A stretch of 64,000 nt of DNA. It comes from CATQHL01 sp965204655 (GTDB taxonomy: Bacteria; Actinomycetota; Acidimicrobiia; Acidimicrobiales; CATQHL01). The position numbers and the translations under genes are program-made. Position 1 is the first letter of the stretch. Each line of letters starts with the position of its first letter. Under the pieces are notes generated by a model. That model searched no databases. It was not told where the DNA came from and saw only the letters and a program-made list of their open reading frames with translations. The stretch covers positions 1,178,001 through 1,242,000 of the forward strand of contig OZ241998.1 in assembly GCA_965204655.1 (NCBI GenBank), written 5' to 3'. Below, one piece after another: positions 41,022 through 49,255 of the stretch.

Positions 41022-43352
41022 ATGATCCCCGAGGAACTCGCCGGCAAGCGCATCGCCCTGACCGGAGCCACGGGCTTCCTGGGAACCGCCCTCACTGAAC
41101 GTCTGCTGAGGTCTGTCCCCGAATGCGAGTTGGTGCTGCTCGTCCGCCCCGGTCGGAGAGGGGCATCGGAGCGGGTGCGCCGCGAGGTGCTCCGCAACGA
41201 CGCCTTTGACAAACTCCGCTCACACCTAGGCAAGGACAGATTTGACGCCGAAACCCAGCGTATCGCCCCCGTCTCCGCCGACATCTCTATCGACGGACTG
41301 AACCTTTCCCCCCAAGACCTAGAACTTCTGGCGGCCTGCGACGTTTTCATCCACGCCGCCGCAGCGGTGGCCTTCGACAACCCCTTCGATCTGGCGGTGG
41401 AGACAAACCTGCTCGGCCCAGTCCGGATCATGGATCTGATGAGAGAAAACCGCATAAACCCGCATTTCATATCCATTTCCACGGCTTACGTGGCCGGCAA
41501 CCGAAGAGGGTCGGCACCCGAGAAACTCCTCTCGGAAAGCCCGTTCGCCGTAGAAATGGACTGGAGCGCCGAGGCGGTGGCTGCGAGCCGAACCCGCGCC
41601 AGCCTGGAAGACGCAAGCCGAACCCCCGAGCAACTTAAGACCTTCGCAGCCCAAGCGGACGGGGAGTTGGGAGCGGCGGGCACCGCCGCTTTGAGTTCCA
41701 AACGAGAGCAAATCCGCCGCCGCTGGGTGCAAGACCAACTGGTGGAAGCAGGGCGGGCCAGGGCGGCCTCCCTGGGCTTCCCTGACGCCTACGGCCTTAC
41801 TAAGGCTTTGGCCGAGAACGCCCTGGTGGAAACGAGGGGAGGCGTCCCGCTCACCATCGTGCGGCCTTCTATCATCGAATCGGCGCTGTCTGAACCCTTC
41901 CCTGGCTGGATCAGGGGATTCCGCATGGCCGAGCCGATCATCATCTCCTACGCAAGAGGGCTGCTGGCCGACTTTCCAGGCACGCCCGAAGGCATCCTAG
42001 ATGTGATCCCCGTCGACCTGGTGGCTGCCGCCGTCTGCGCAGTGGCCGCTGACGGGCCGCCTCCGGGCGGCGAACCCGCCGTCGTGCAGGTGGCCTCCAG
42101 CGCCGTCAACCCCCTGAACTTCAAAGACCTCCACGATTGGTCGCACACCTGGTTCAGCGAGAACCCCATCTACAACGAGCAAAACCAACCCCTGGCTCCG
42201 CCCCGCTGGTCGTATCCGAGCCGCAAGAGGGTGCAGACTCAACTGGAACGCGCCCGGCGGGCCTTGGGGTTCGGCGAGAAGGTGCTGGCAGCGCTTCCCA
42301 TAAGGGGGGCGCGCGCCGGACGTGCCGCCGACCTGGCGGAGAGGCGCGAACACGTGGAGCGGGCGCTCAGTTACGTTGACCTTTACAGCGGCTACGTGGA
42401 GTGCCAAGCCACTTTCGGGATTGATGAACTCATGGCGCTGCGCAGCCGTCTGCCCGACTCGGACAAATCGGCCTTTGACTTCGACCCGTCTGGGATCGAC
42501 TGGCACTCCTACCTTTCTGAAATACATCTGCCTTCGGTCGTCAAACAAGGACGGCTCAAGACCGCCCCGACCCAACTCTCCGGCCCCGACCGAAACGCCC
42601 GGAGGCGGGCGCAGGTGCTCTCACCCGACCGGCACATGGCCGCCTTTGACCTTGAGAACACGCTCATGGCATCAAACGTGGTGGCTTCCTGGGGGTGGTT
42701 GGCAACGCGTCACCTGTCTAGACGGGAGCGTACACGCGTGGTGATCGGCGCCTTAGCGGAAGCACCCAGTCTTCTAGCGCTTGACCGGCGTGACCGCAGC
42801 GACTTCCTGCGTCTGTTCTATCGACGCTTCGCCGGCGCACCCGTGGAACAAATGGCCGCCGACAGCATAGAGATGTTCAGCGACCTGTTACTGCGCCAGT
42901 CGTTTCCTTCGGCCATTCGGCGAGTCCGTTTGCACCGGGCGCTCGGGCACCGCACAGTCCTCATCACAGGTGCTCTGGACTTCGTGATCGCCGGATTCGA
43001 ACCCCTCTTTGACGACATCGTGTGCGCCAAGATGTCGACCACGACCAACGGCCACTCCTACAACGGACAACTCCCGGTCGTCCCTCCGACAGGCGAGAGC
43101 CGAGCTGAGGCGCTGATGGACTACGCGGAACGCGAAGGCATATCGCTAGCCGAGTCGGTGGCTTACGCCGATTCGACGAGCGACTTACCCATGCTGGAAG
43201 CGGTGGGGTTCCCCGTGGCGGTCAATCCGGAAACCAAACTAGCAACCCTGGCGAGACGCAGGGGGTGGTTAGTGGAAAACTTCCGCCCCGCGCCCGGCGC
43301 CCCCCGAAAGCTCCTTCCCGTGAGCGAACCGATAACGAACGGAAGTAGATGA
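41022..43352 (+). CDS. Acyl-CoA reductase-like SDR fused to a HAD-IB hydrolase
   Basis: 776 residues, two parts. The N-terminal part (about 1-400) is an extended SDR of the fatty-acyl reductase/NAD_binding_4 type, with dinucleotide motif TGATGFLG at 14-21, STAYVAG and the Y257-x3-K261 pair in YGLTKALAE. The C-terminal part (about 535-770) is a HAD hydrolase with DLENT (nucleophile Asp543), an ITGA segment (motif II) and ADSTSDLPMLE (motif IV), similar to SerB-like HAD-IB enzymes. The reductase would turn acyl-CoA into aldehyde or alcohol; the HAD part would remove phosphate. It is the first gene of a three-gene operon, with four-base overlap to the next gene, and a lipid role is inferred. Confidence 0.8.
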   Translation: MIPEELAGKRIALTGATGFLGTALTERLLRSVPECELVLLVRPGRRGASERVRREVLRNDAFDKLRSHLGKDRFDAETQRIAPVSADISIDGLNLSPQDLELLAACDVFIHAAAAVAFDNPFDLAVETNLLGPVRIMDLMRENRINPHFISISTAYVAGNRRGSAPEKLLSESPFAVEMDWSAEAVAASRTRASLEDASRTPEQLKTFAAQADGELGAAGTAALSSKREQIRRRWVQDQLVEAGRARAASLGFPDAYGLTKALAENALVETRGGVPLTIVRPSIIESALSEPFPGWIRGFRMAEPIIISYARGLLADFPGTPEGILDVIPVDLVAAAVCAVAADGPPPGGEPAVVQVASSAVNPLNFKDLHDWSHTWFSENPIYNEQNQPLAPPRWSYPSRKRVQTQLERARRALGFGEKVLAALPIRGARAGRAADLAERREHVERALSYVDLYSGYVECQATFGIDELMALRSRLPDSDKSAFDFDPSGIDWHSYLSEIHLPSVVKQGRLKTAPTQLSGPDRNARRRAQVLSPDRHMAAFDLENTLMASNVVASWGWLATRHLSRRERTRVVIGALAEAPSLLALDRRDRSDFLRLFYRRFAGAPVEQMAADSIEMFSDLLLRQSFPSAIRRVRLHRALGHRTVLITGALDFVIAGFEPLFDDIVCAKMSTTTNGHSYNGQLPVVPPTGESRAEALMDYAEREGISLAESVAYADSTSDLPMLEAVGFPVAVNPETKLATLARRRGWLVENFRPAPGAPRKLLPVSEPITNGSR

Positions 43353-44959
43353 ACCGCCAAACCCCTACCCCCCAACCAGGCTTCGTGCTGGAAGTGGATC
43401 GCTCCACACCCCCCATTCTTTTCCACCACGGGGAGGGATTCCGCTTTGAGCGCCTGCCGGCAGGCCGCTCGAGGGTGGTCTACCCAGCCGGGCCGCTCGA
43501 GGGTCTTCCCGATCCCAATGGAGCCATCCGCAACGCCCTCGAACACCCCGTGGACAGCGACCCGCTCCCAGCGCTGCTGCGCCCGGGAATGAAGCTGACA
43601 ATAGCTTTTGACGACATCTCCTTGCCCCTCCCTCCGATGAAACAGCCCGATGTCCGCCAGAGAGTGATAGAAGCCGTGCTCGACCTAGCGGCTGCGGAGG
43701 GAGTGGACGACGTACACATCATCGCAGCCCTGGCGCTTCACCGCCGCATGACCCCCTCCGAGTTGCGCCACGCCCTCGGAGACCGCGTCTACGACGCTTT
43801 CGCCCCGTCCGGACGCCTATACAACCACGACGCAGAAGACCCCGACGGCATGGTCATCCTCGGAGAGACCGAGACGGGCGAGGTCGTGCAGATGAACCGC
43901 CGGGCGGCGGAAAGCGACCTTTTGGTGTACGTCAACATAAACCTAGTAGCCATGGACGGGGGGTGGAAGAGCACAGCCACGGGGTTGTCCGGTTACGCGG
44001 GTCTGCGCCACCACCACAACGTGGCCACCATGTTGGCTTCCCGCTCGTTCATGGATCAGAAGTCTTCCGAACTTCATCATTCAAACTGGCGGCAGGGGGC
44101 GGTGCTGCGAAAGGCCGGCCCCCCCATTTTCCAGATAGAAACCACGCTCAACAACAACAGTTTCGGCACGGAAGGGCCGATGTCGATGCTGCAGAAACGG
44201 GAGTGGGAGTGGGGGGCGCGTGACCGGGCGTCCTTCCTGGCCATGCAGGGCGGCTTGAAGTTGATGACCCGTCAGGCCCGCCGCAAGGCTTTCGCGTCGT
44301 GGCGTGCGCCCTACGAGATGACATCGGTAACCGCCGGCGACGTGGAATCCGTTCACGCAATCACTACCGAGCACGTGTACCGCCAACAACTCGTAGCGGT
44401 CTCGGGACAAACCGACATCCTCACGATGGGTTTGCCTTACATCTGCCCCTACAACGTGAACTCTATAATGAATCCCATACTGGTTATGTGCCTGGGTTTG
44501 GGGTATTTTTTCAACCTGTATCGCGGCCGCCCTTTGGTACGTAAAGGTGGGGTGGTGATTATGACACACCCAACGCCGTGGGAGTTCCACCCCGTCCACC
44601 ACCCCAGTTACATAGACTTTTTTGAACAGGTGTTAGCGGAGACGACCGACCCTGTGGAAATCGAAGCCCGGTACGAGAAGCAGTACGCCACCGACGAGTG
44701 GTACAGGCACCTCTACCGCAACTCCTATGCCTACCACGGCGTTCACCCCTTCTACATGTGGTACTGGGGGGCGCACGCCCTGGATCATCTGGATCGGGTG
44801 ATCGTAGTGGGGGGAGACCGCCGCAGCGTGCGGCGCATGGGCTTCTCCCCCGCTAGTTCCATGGATGACGCCCTGGAAATCGCCGCCGACTCCGTGGGAT
44901 CTAAGCCCACGATCACGCACCTGCATCATCCGCCCTTCGTGATGGCGGACGTCACGTGA
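43349..44959 (+). CDS. LarA-like (lactate racemase N-domain family) protein, 536 residues
   Basis: Start ATG overlaps the preceding TGA by four bases. The N-terminal half resembles the LarA/DUF2088 fold: F-D-D-I-S-L-P-L-P-P corresponds to the LarA S-D-x-T-R-P region, and ALALHRRMTPSELRHALG to the conserved T-G-x-H-R-x-M-T-x-x-E-L motif. SGYAGLRHHHN is also LarA-like. LarA enzymes racemise 2-hydroxy acids with a nickel-pincer cofactor; no larB, larC or larE genes are visible here. The C-terminal half (TMGLPYICPYNVNS, H-P-T-P-W-E-F-H-P-V-H-H-P-S-Y) is long and Trp/Tyr/His-rich and may be specific to this group. Its lipid-operon setting makes a hydroxyacyl substrate plausible, but this is inference. 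Confidence 0.72.
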   Translation: MNRQTPTPQPGFVLEVDRSTPPILFHHGEGFRFERLPAGRSRVVYPAGPLEGLPDPNGAIRNALEHPVDSDPLPALLRPGMKLTIAFDDISLPLPPMKQPDVRQRVIEAVLDLAAAEGVDDVHIIAALALHRRMTPSELRHALGDRVYDAFAPSGRLYNHDAEDPDGMVILGETETGEVVQMNRRAAESDLLVYVNINLVAMDGGWKSTATGLSGYAGLRHHHNVATMLASRSFMDQKSSELHHSNWRQGAVLRKAGPPIFQIETTLNNNSFGTEGPMSMLQKREWEWGARDRASFLAMQGGLKLMTRQARRKAFASWRAPYEMTSVTAGDVESVHAITTEHVYRQQLVAVSGQTDILTMGLPYICPYNVNSIMNPILVMCLGLGYFFNLYRGRPLVRKGGVVIMTHPTPWEFHPVHHPSYIDFFEQVLAETTDPVEIEARYEKQYATDEWYRHLYRNSYAYHGVHPFYMWYWGAHALDHLDRVIVVGGDRRSVRRMGFSPASSMDDALEIAADSVGSKPTITHLHHPPFVMADVT

Positions 44960-44969
44960 GAGCCTCAAC

Positions 44970-45866
44970 GTGAACCTCTCTCTGGGTTTGCCGCGGCGCG
45001 CTTTGGACTTTCCGTGGCGCGCCCCTGCCGTCCCGGCGGGGCATTCGCCGCCTAAGCCGCCTCTGGACACCGACTGGACGCGGCGTTGGACGGCGCGAAT
45101 GGTCCGCGCGGCCTCCGTGGAGTACGTCTGGCGTCCAGCAGTGGCTGCCTACGCCCAACCCACCCGGCGGGGCGCCGAACGTCTAGCCGGACTGGAGAAG
45201 GAGGCGGTCATCTTCGTCGCCAACCATCGCAGCCACCTAGACACTCCGCTGCTGATGACCTCCATACCTCACCCCTGGCGCCACAAGCTCATGGTGGCTG
45301 CGGCGGCGGATTATTTTTTTGATACCCGGCTGAAGGGTTCCGCCTATGCTTTGTTCATGGGAGCGGTGCCCGTGGAGCGGGAGAAGACCGGACGTGACTC
45401 CGCCTACGAACTAGCAAGCTTAGTGCGTTCGGGGTGGAATTTATTGGTGTACCCCGAGGGTGGACGCAGCCCCGACGGCTGGGGGCAACCCTTCCGAGGA
45501 GGCGCCGCCTACCTGGCGCACCGCTGCGGAGTCCCCGTCGTCCCGGTGTACTTGGCCGGAACAAGCAGCGTCCTGCCCAAAGGGCGAAACTGGCCGAGAG
45601 TGAGTAAGACGCTGGTGGTCTTCGGAGACCCCATTCGGGTAGACCAAGGGGAGAGAATACGCCGCCTCAACCAGCGCATAGAAAAGGCCGTGAGCGAACT
45701 AGCCGACGAAGCCAGAACGGACTGGTGGCGAGCCCGCAGGCGCGCTCATAGAGGCGCCACGCCTTCCCTGCACGGCCCGGAAGCGGCGTCCTGGCGGCGG
45801 GCATGGGCGCTAGGCGGACGAGCAACCCCTTCACGGCGGGAGTGGCCCCGGGGCGTCGGCGTCTAG
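44970..45866 (+). CDS. PlsC-type 1-acylglycerol-3-phosphate acyltransferase
   Basis: 298 residues from GTG 44970, ten bases after the LarA-like stop. The acyltransferase signature HRSHLD at 86-91 is the catalytic H(x)4D. YPEGGRSPDG (about 157-166) is the glycerophosphate-binding block III, and PVVPVYLAG is block IV. Such enzymes acylate lysophosphatidate or a related acceptor at the inner face of the membrane. The first 35 residues are Pro-rich and the last 40 Arg/Gly-rich, without function I can see. It is the third gene of the acyl reductase-HAD/LarA-like operon, implying a shared lipid product. Confidence 0.87.
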   Translation: MNLSLGLPRRALDFPWRAPAVPAGHSPPKPPLDTDWTRRWTARMVRAASVEYVWRPAVAAYAQPTRRGAERLAGLEKEAVIFVANHRSHLDTPLLMTSIPHPWRHKLMVAAAADYFFDTRLKGSAYALFMGAVPVEREKTGRDSAYELASLVRSGWNLLVYPEGGRSPDGWGQPFRGGAAYLAHRCGVPVVPVYLAGTSSVLPKGRNWPRVSKTLVVFGDPIRVDQGERIRRLNQRIEKAVSELADEARTDWWRARRRAHRGATPSLHGPEAASWRRAWALGGRATPSRREWPRGVGV

Positions 45867-45889
45867 GTTTCCGATGGCCTCAAGCCTGG

Positions 45890-45895
45890 TAGCCT
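45890..45895 (+). promoter_or_regulatory. -10 box (TAGCCT) of a probable leaderless promoter
   Basis: TAGCCT is followed by six bases and then ATG 45902, the same layout as at 2480-2492. It would drive the second metallopeptidase/RCC1 pair. Inferred from spacing only. Confidence 0.35.
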
Positions 45896-45901
45896 AAGAG
45901 A

Positions 45902-46120
45902 ATGTTGAGTCAAATTCCTGATCGGAAGCGGAATCTCCCCCTCTCCTGCTTGGCGGTCTTGCTGTTCGCGGTAGCTCTGTCCCTTTCCGGGGGATTAGAC
46001 GGCTCCGACAACGGGGTCGGCGCTCTGAGTTCCGAGGGCACCGAAGGGTCTAGTACCCTCCTGTCCCCTTCCGGCAATGCCCTGTTCTCAAACACAGAGG
46101 CCGCGGCGGCGCCGTCTTAG
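45902..46120 (+). CDS. N-terminal piece of the second cysteine-repeat metallopeptidase, ended by an in-frame TAG
   Basis: 72 codons: a basic start, one hydrophobic signal/anchor (LSCLAVLLFAVALSLSGGL), a Ser/Gly linker, then TAG at 46118-46120. The same frame continues without another stop as S-S-N-D-A-G-T-R, then S-C-P-S-G-Y and L-A-C-A-K-V-E-S-R. This matches the first metallopeptidase, where S-C-P-S-G-Y also follows a signal/anchor and Ser/Gly linker. The TAG would be a single change from a Ser codon (TCG), fitting the Ser-rich linker. If the TAG is real and not suppressed, the secretion segment is detached from the enzyme. Confidence 0.7.
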   Translation: MLSQIPDRKRNLPLSCLAVLLFAVALSLSGGLDGSDNGVGALSSEGTEGSSTLLSPSGNALFSNTEAAAAPS

Positions 46121-46195
46121 AGCAGCAACGACGCTGGGACTCGGGCGTCGTCGCGTGCTTCGTGTCCGTCTGGTTACTATTTCTTTTTTGGCGGA

Positions 46196-49100
46196 TTGGC
46201 GTGTGCAAAGGTGGAGTCTCGTGCCGCGACTTTGAGTTGCCCGTCTGGTTCTTCCCAGTTCAGTTTGGGGATAGGGGCGGCTTGGGGATGTCGGAGGGAC
46301 TTGGGCGCAGCTTCTACGTCATATTCTTGTTCCCAGGGGACTTTGGCGTGGAGGGCGGTGAGTTCCGTTTTCGCTCGGGTATGCAAGATCACTTCTACTA
46401 GCGTGGAATCGCAGGGAGCGTCATCTTCCTGCACCCCTAGAGGAACTCCCTCATCTTGCCGCTACACAACACAAACAAGTACACAGCAATCACAAGGAGC
46501 CTCAGCCTCCTGCACCCCTAGAGGAACTCCCTCATCTTGCCGCTACACAACACAAACAAGTACACGGCAATCACGGTCTGCATCTCTCTCTTGCAGTCCG
46601 AGGGGGGCGCCGATTTTTTGCCGCTATTCTGTAAGGCAGTCCACTTCGGCAAGTTATAGGTATATCCCCGGAATAGGAGGCTATTACTACTGTTCGTCAG
46701 GTTGGACTCTCTCTAGGAGCTCTTGTTACCGTTACGTGACTCGTAACGGAACATTAAGCTACTCCTGCCCATCCGGCTGGACACGCTCCGGCAGCACATG
46801 CCACCGCTACATCACCAACACAGTCACCCGCTACGGAACATTAAGCTACTCCTGCCCATCCGGCTGGACACGCTCCGGCAGCACATGCCACCGCTACATC
46901 ACCAACACAGTCACCCGCTACGGAACATTAAGTTACTCCTGCCCATCCGGCTGGACACGCTCCGGCAGCACATGCAGGCGCACGGTCACGAGCGTTCGTT
47001 ACACCTCGCCGTCGTCTTCCCGTTCGTGCAGCACGGGAACTTTGGTGAGTGGCAGGTGTTGGTCGTATCCAGCGAAGGTGAAGTCTTGTCCTAAGGGGTG
47101 GACGCTTCGTTCAGGTTCCTGTACGCGCACTCTGTACGCTAGCCCCACTTACACCTATTCCTGCCCGCAGGGGCGCACCCTCAGGGGAACCCGCTGCTAC
47201 ACGACAACAACGACCACCACTACGACAACGACCACCACTACGACTGCGGCTACGACCACAACGACTGCCGCAACTACAACTACCACTACGACAACGACCA
47301 CTACCACTGCCGCAACCACCACTACCACTAAGACAAACTTGCCTGGATCTCCGCAGGTTGGTACGACTACGACTACAACCACTTTGACTTGCGCTTCCAC
47401 GGAGGTCAGGATCGTTGCCTTGGGTTGCGTAGCAGCGCCTGAGCAACCCCCCAACTTGTTTGTACTAGGAGGACCTAACTTGATAAGAGTGTTCTGGCAG
47501 AGTTCAGGGAACTCGGGAGGCGCTGGAGTGACGATCACCAGTTACAGAGTGCGGTGGACGCCCCCTACCCCCATCGGGGGAAACTTCACGGACACCATAA
47601 CTGTCACGCCTTCTAGACAGGGTCTAGAATTCTTCGAGAGAACGATCACTGGCCTCACCAACGGAGATACCTACCAAGTCAGGGTAGAAGTAATCAGCAG
47701 CGCCATCGACCCCGCTACCGGGAACCCCCTCTCCAACACCACCCTCGTCTACGGCGCCGTACCGCGAGCAAACGCTCCCGCTGGAGGCTGGCAACCTTAC
47801 CAACTGCCAGAGGAGGAAACAGCCTCCCTGAACGAGAGGACTAGAAGGGGGGAACCTCTGCGGGTGTGCACCAGCGCGCCCGATTTTGTGGCGACCATCA
47901 ACTCAGCCGTGAACGCCTGGAACGACGCTCTGAACCCCACAGGGAGTAACTTCCAAGACGTGTTCACCTTCAGCAACACAGTATCCCACCCAACAGCCTG
48001 CGGAGAACAGGTACATCCTCAGCGGCGGCAGCGCGACGCTCCAGGAATAATTCCTAACGCCAATTTCGACATAATAATCTCCGACTACCGCTGCACACCT
48101 CCGACGCCACCCGCCACAGGGACATGCGCAGCACCTGCGGTACAGCAAGGATGCCTCCCTCGAGCGGGGCGCCCAGCCAGCACCCAACTCTGCTCATCAA
48201 GAAGATGCACCGACCTCACAGCGAACACCGACTACTGCGCAGGCACGAGCACGTTCTGCCCCGGCGTAGCGCTGGGCTGCGTGTGGCCTCGAATCTCAAA
48301 CCACACTGGTGATGACCCCAGCTTAGTAGAGGGCTCCGCCATCCAGATCGTGGCCTACAACGGAGGGAGCAACGTTGCCTTGTTCGCCCACGAGTTAGGC
48401 CACCTGCTCGGCCTCGACGACTACGGCTTCCAATGCGCCTGGAAAACCAGCACATCAACCTATGACCCCACCTATAGTACCTCCCGAAAGCAACCCTCCC
48501 TCTTCTCCTACAGCGACGGGCCCCGATCCTGGCGGGCGGTCATAGCCAACCCCAGCTTGTACACCGCCACCGCGGACTACTTCGACTGTCGCTCTTCAGA
48601 CATCACCACACGCGATGAAGAAGACTTTAGAGCCATCTACCGGCCCAAGAGATTCACAAGAAACCGCTTCATAGAAGAAACAGACAATGGCACGAACGTG
48701 TGGCGCTTAGAGTTCGGCAACCCCCCTACCGACGTCAACCCCACAGCAACCGGCGGACGCAGCAAAGTCTACAACGCCTACCAATGGCTCATCTTGCACC
48801 GAGCACCCAACCCAGGGCGACAACCAAATGCAGACTGCACCTACTCAGGCCCCTATGCCACACTCACAGCCGACACTCGCGAAGATACAACCTCCGGCAC
48901 CAGCAACAACAGGCTCCTTGCCTTTACGCTGGAGCAACTCACCGACACTGGTGAAATGGATAATTTGGGATCACTACAAAACAATCATTTTAGGTTGAAC
49001 ACGAATTTTAACACGACCGCTCTGCGTGAGCACCAGTTCATCATCGTGGGGATCACCCGCGGCGACCCCCTAGCCGACGATACCCTTCCATTAGGAACAG

Positions 49101-49255
49101 AAAAATCAGTAGTCAACCTAGACCTCAATGGCGACGGTGTAGTAGAAGAATGGACGCTCGGGGAACCCTCCATCCCATTCAGGACACGCCCCTGCAACTC
49201 CACTAGCACCCCCATATCATCCCCATCAACTACTACACCCGCGCCTGCGCCTTGA
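46196..49255 (+). CDS. Cysteine-repeat secreted metallopeptidase, second locus, main reading frame
   Basis: The frame runs from just after the TAG at 46118; the first usable start codon is TTG 46196. In order it has early two-Cys motifs and S-C-T-P-R-G-T-P-S-S-C-R-Y repeats of 27 residues. Three to four SYSCPSGWTRSGSTC repeats of 29 residues follow, then CPKGWTLRSGSC and SCPQGRTLRGTRC, and a Thr linker of about 45 residues. Next are a fibronectin-III-like domain (about 420-510) and a metallopeptidase domain with HELGHLLGLDDYG (codons at 48389 onward), again HExxHxxGxxD. The C-terminal domain ends in EEWTLGEPS. It is collinear with the peptidase at 23246-26943. The stop overlaps the next RCC1 gene's TTG by four bases. 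Confidence 0.8.
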   Translation: MACAKVESRAATLSCPSGSSQFSLGIGAAWGCRRDLGAASTSYSCSQGTLAWRAVSSVFARVCKITSTSVESQGASSSCTPRGTPSSCRYTTQTSTQQSQGASASCTPRGTPSSCRYTTQTSTRQSRSASLSCSPRGAPIFCRYSVRQSTSASYRYIPGIGGYYYCSSGWTLSRSSCYRYVTRNGTLSYSCPSGWTRSGSTCHRYITNTVTRYGTLSYSCPSGWTRSGSTCHRYITNTVTRYGTLSYSCPSGWTRSGSTCRRTVTSVRYTSPSSSRSCSTGTLVSGRCWSYPAKVKSCPKGWTLRSGSCTRTLYASPTYTYSCPQGRTLRGTRCYTTTTTTTTTTTTTTTAATTTTTAATTTTTTTTTTTTAATTTTTKTNLPGSPQVGTTTTTTTLTCASTEVRIVALGCVAAPEQPPNLFVLGGPNLIRVFWQSSGNSGGAGVTITSYRVRWTPPTPIGGNFTDTITVTPSRQGLEFFERTITGLTNGDTYQVRVEVISSAIDPATGNPLSNTTLVYGAVPRANAPAGGWQPYQLPEEETASLNERTRRGEPLRVCTSAPDFVATINSAVNAWNDALNPTGSNFQDVFTFSNTVSHPTACGEQVHPQRRQRDAPGIIPNANFDIIISDYRCTPPTPPATGTCAAPAVQQGCLPRAGRPASTQLCSSRRCTDLTANTDYCAGTSTFCPGVALGCVWPRISNHTGDDPSLVEGSAIQIVAYNGGSNVALFAHELGHLLGLDDYGFQCAWKTSTSTYDPTYSTSRKQPSLFSYSDGPRSWRAVIANPSLYTATADYFDCRSSDITTRDEEDFRAIYRPKRFTRNRFIEETDNGTNVWRLEFGNPPTDVNPTATGGRSKVYNAYQWLILHRAPNPGRQPNADCTYSGPYATLTADTREDTTSGTSNNRLLAFTLEQLTDTGEMDNLGSLQNNHFRLNTNFNTTALREHQFIIVGITRGDPLADDTLPLGTEKSVVNLDLNGDGVVEEWTLGEPSIPFRTRPCNSTSTPISSPSTTTPAPAP
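46416..46576 (+). repeat. 81-bp tandem repeat coding for S-C-T-P-R-G-T-P-S-S-C-R-Y units
   Basis: The block starting TGCACCCCTAGAGGAACTCC at 46430 recurs at 46511 almost base for base, a period of 81 bp or 27 residues. The near identity implies recent duplication within the gene. Confidence 0.85.
46747..46980 (+). repeat. 87-bp tandem repeat coding for S-Y-S-C-P-S-G-W units
   Basis: CGGAACATTAAG begins at 46747, 46834 and 46921, a period of exactly 87 bp (29 residues). The copies are almost identical, unlike the diverged repeats of the first locus, so this locus has expanded recently. Confidence 0.9.
47199..47334 (+). repeat. ACN triplet run encoding the Thr linker
   Basis: About 45 consecutive codons are nearly all ACN with a few GCN, giving a threonine-rich linker between the cysteine repeats and the fibronectin-like domain. 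Triplet periodicity allows length change without frameshift. Confidence 0.85.

Noticed and set aside
46416..46980. CRISPR-like regular repeats
   Set aside because: The repeats are contiguous, in frame and multiples of three, with no unique spacers; they code for cysteine motifs. No cas genes are present.
47197..47538. Minus-strand poly-valine open frame
   Set aside because: It is the complement of the ACN threonine run of the metallopeptidase gene.
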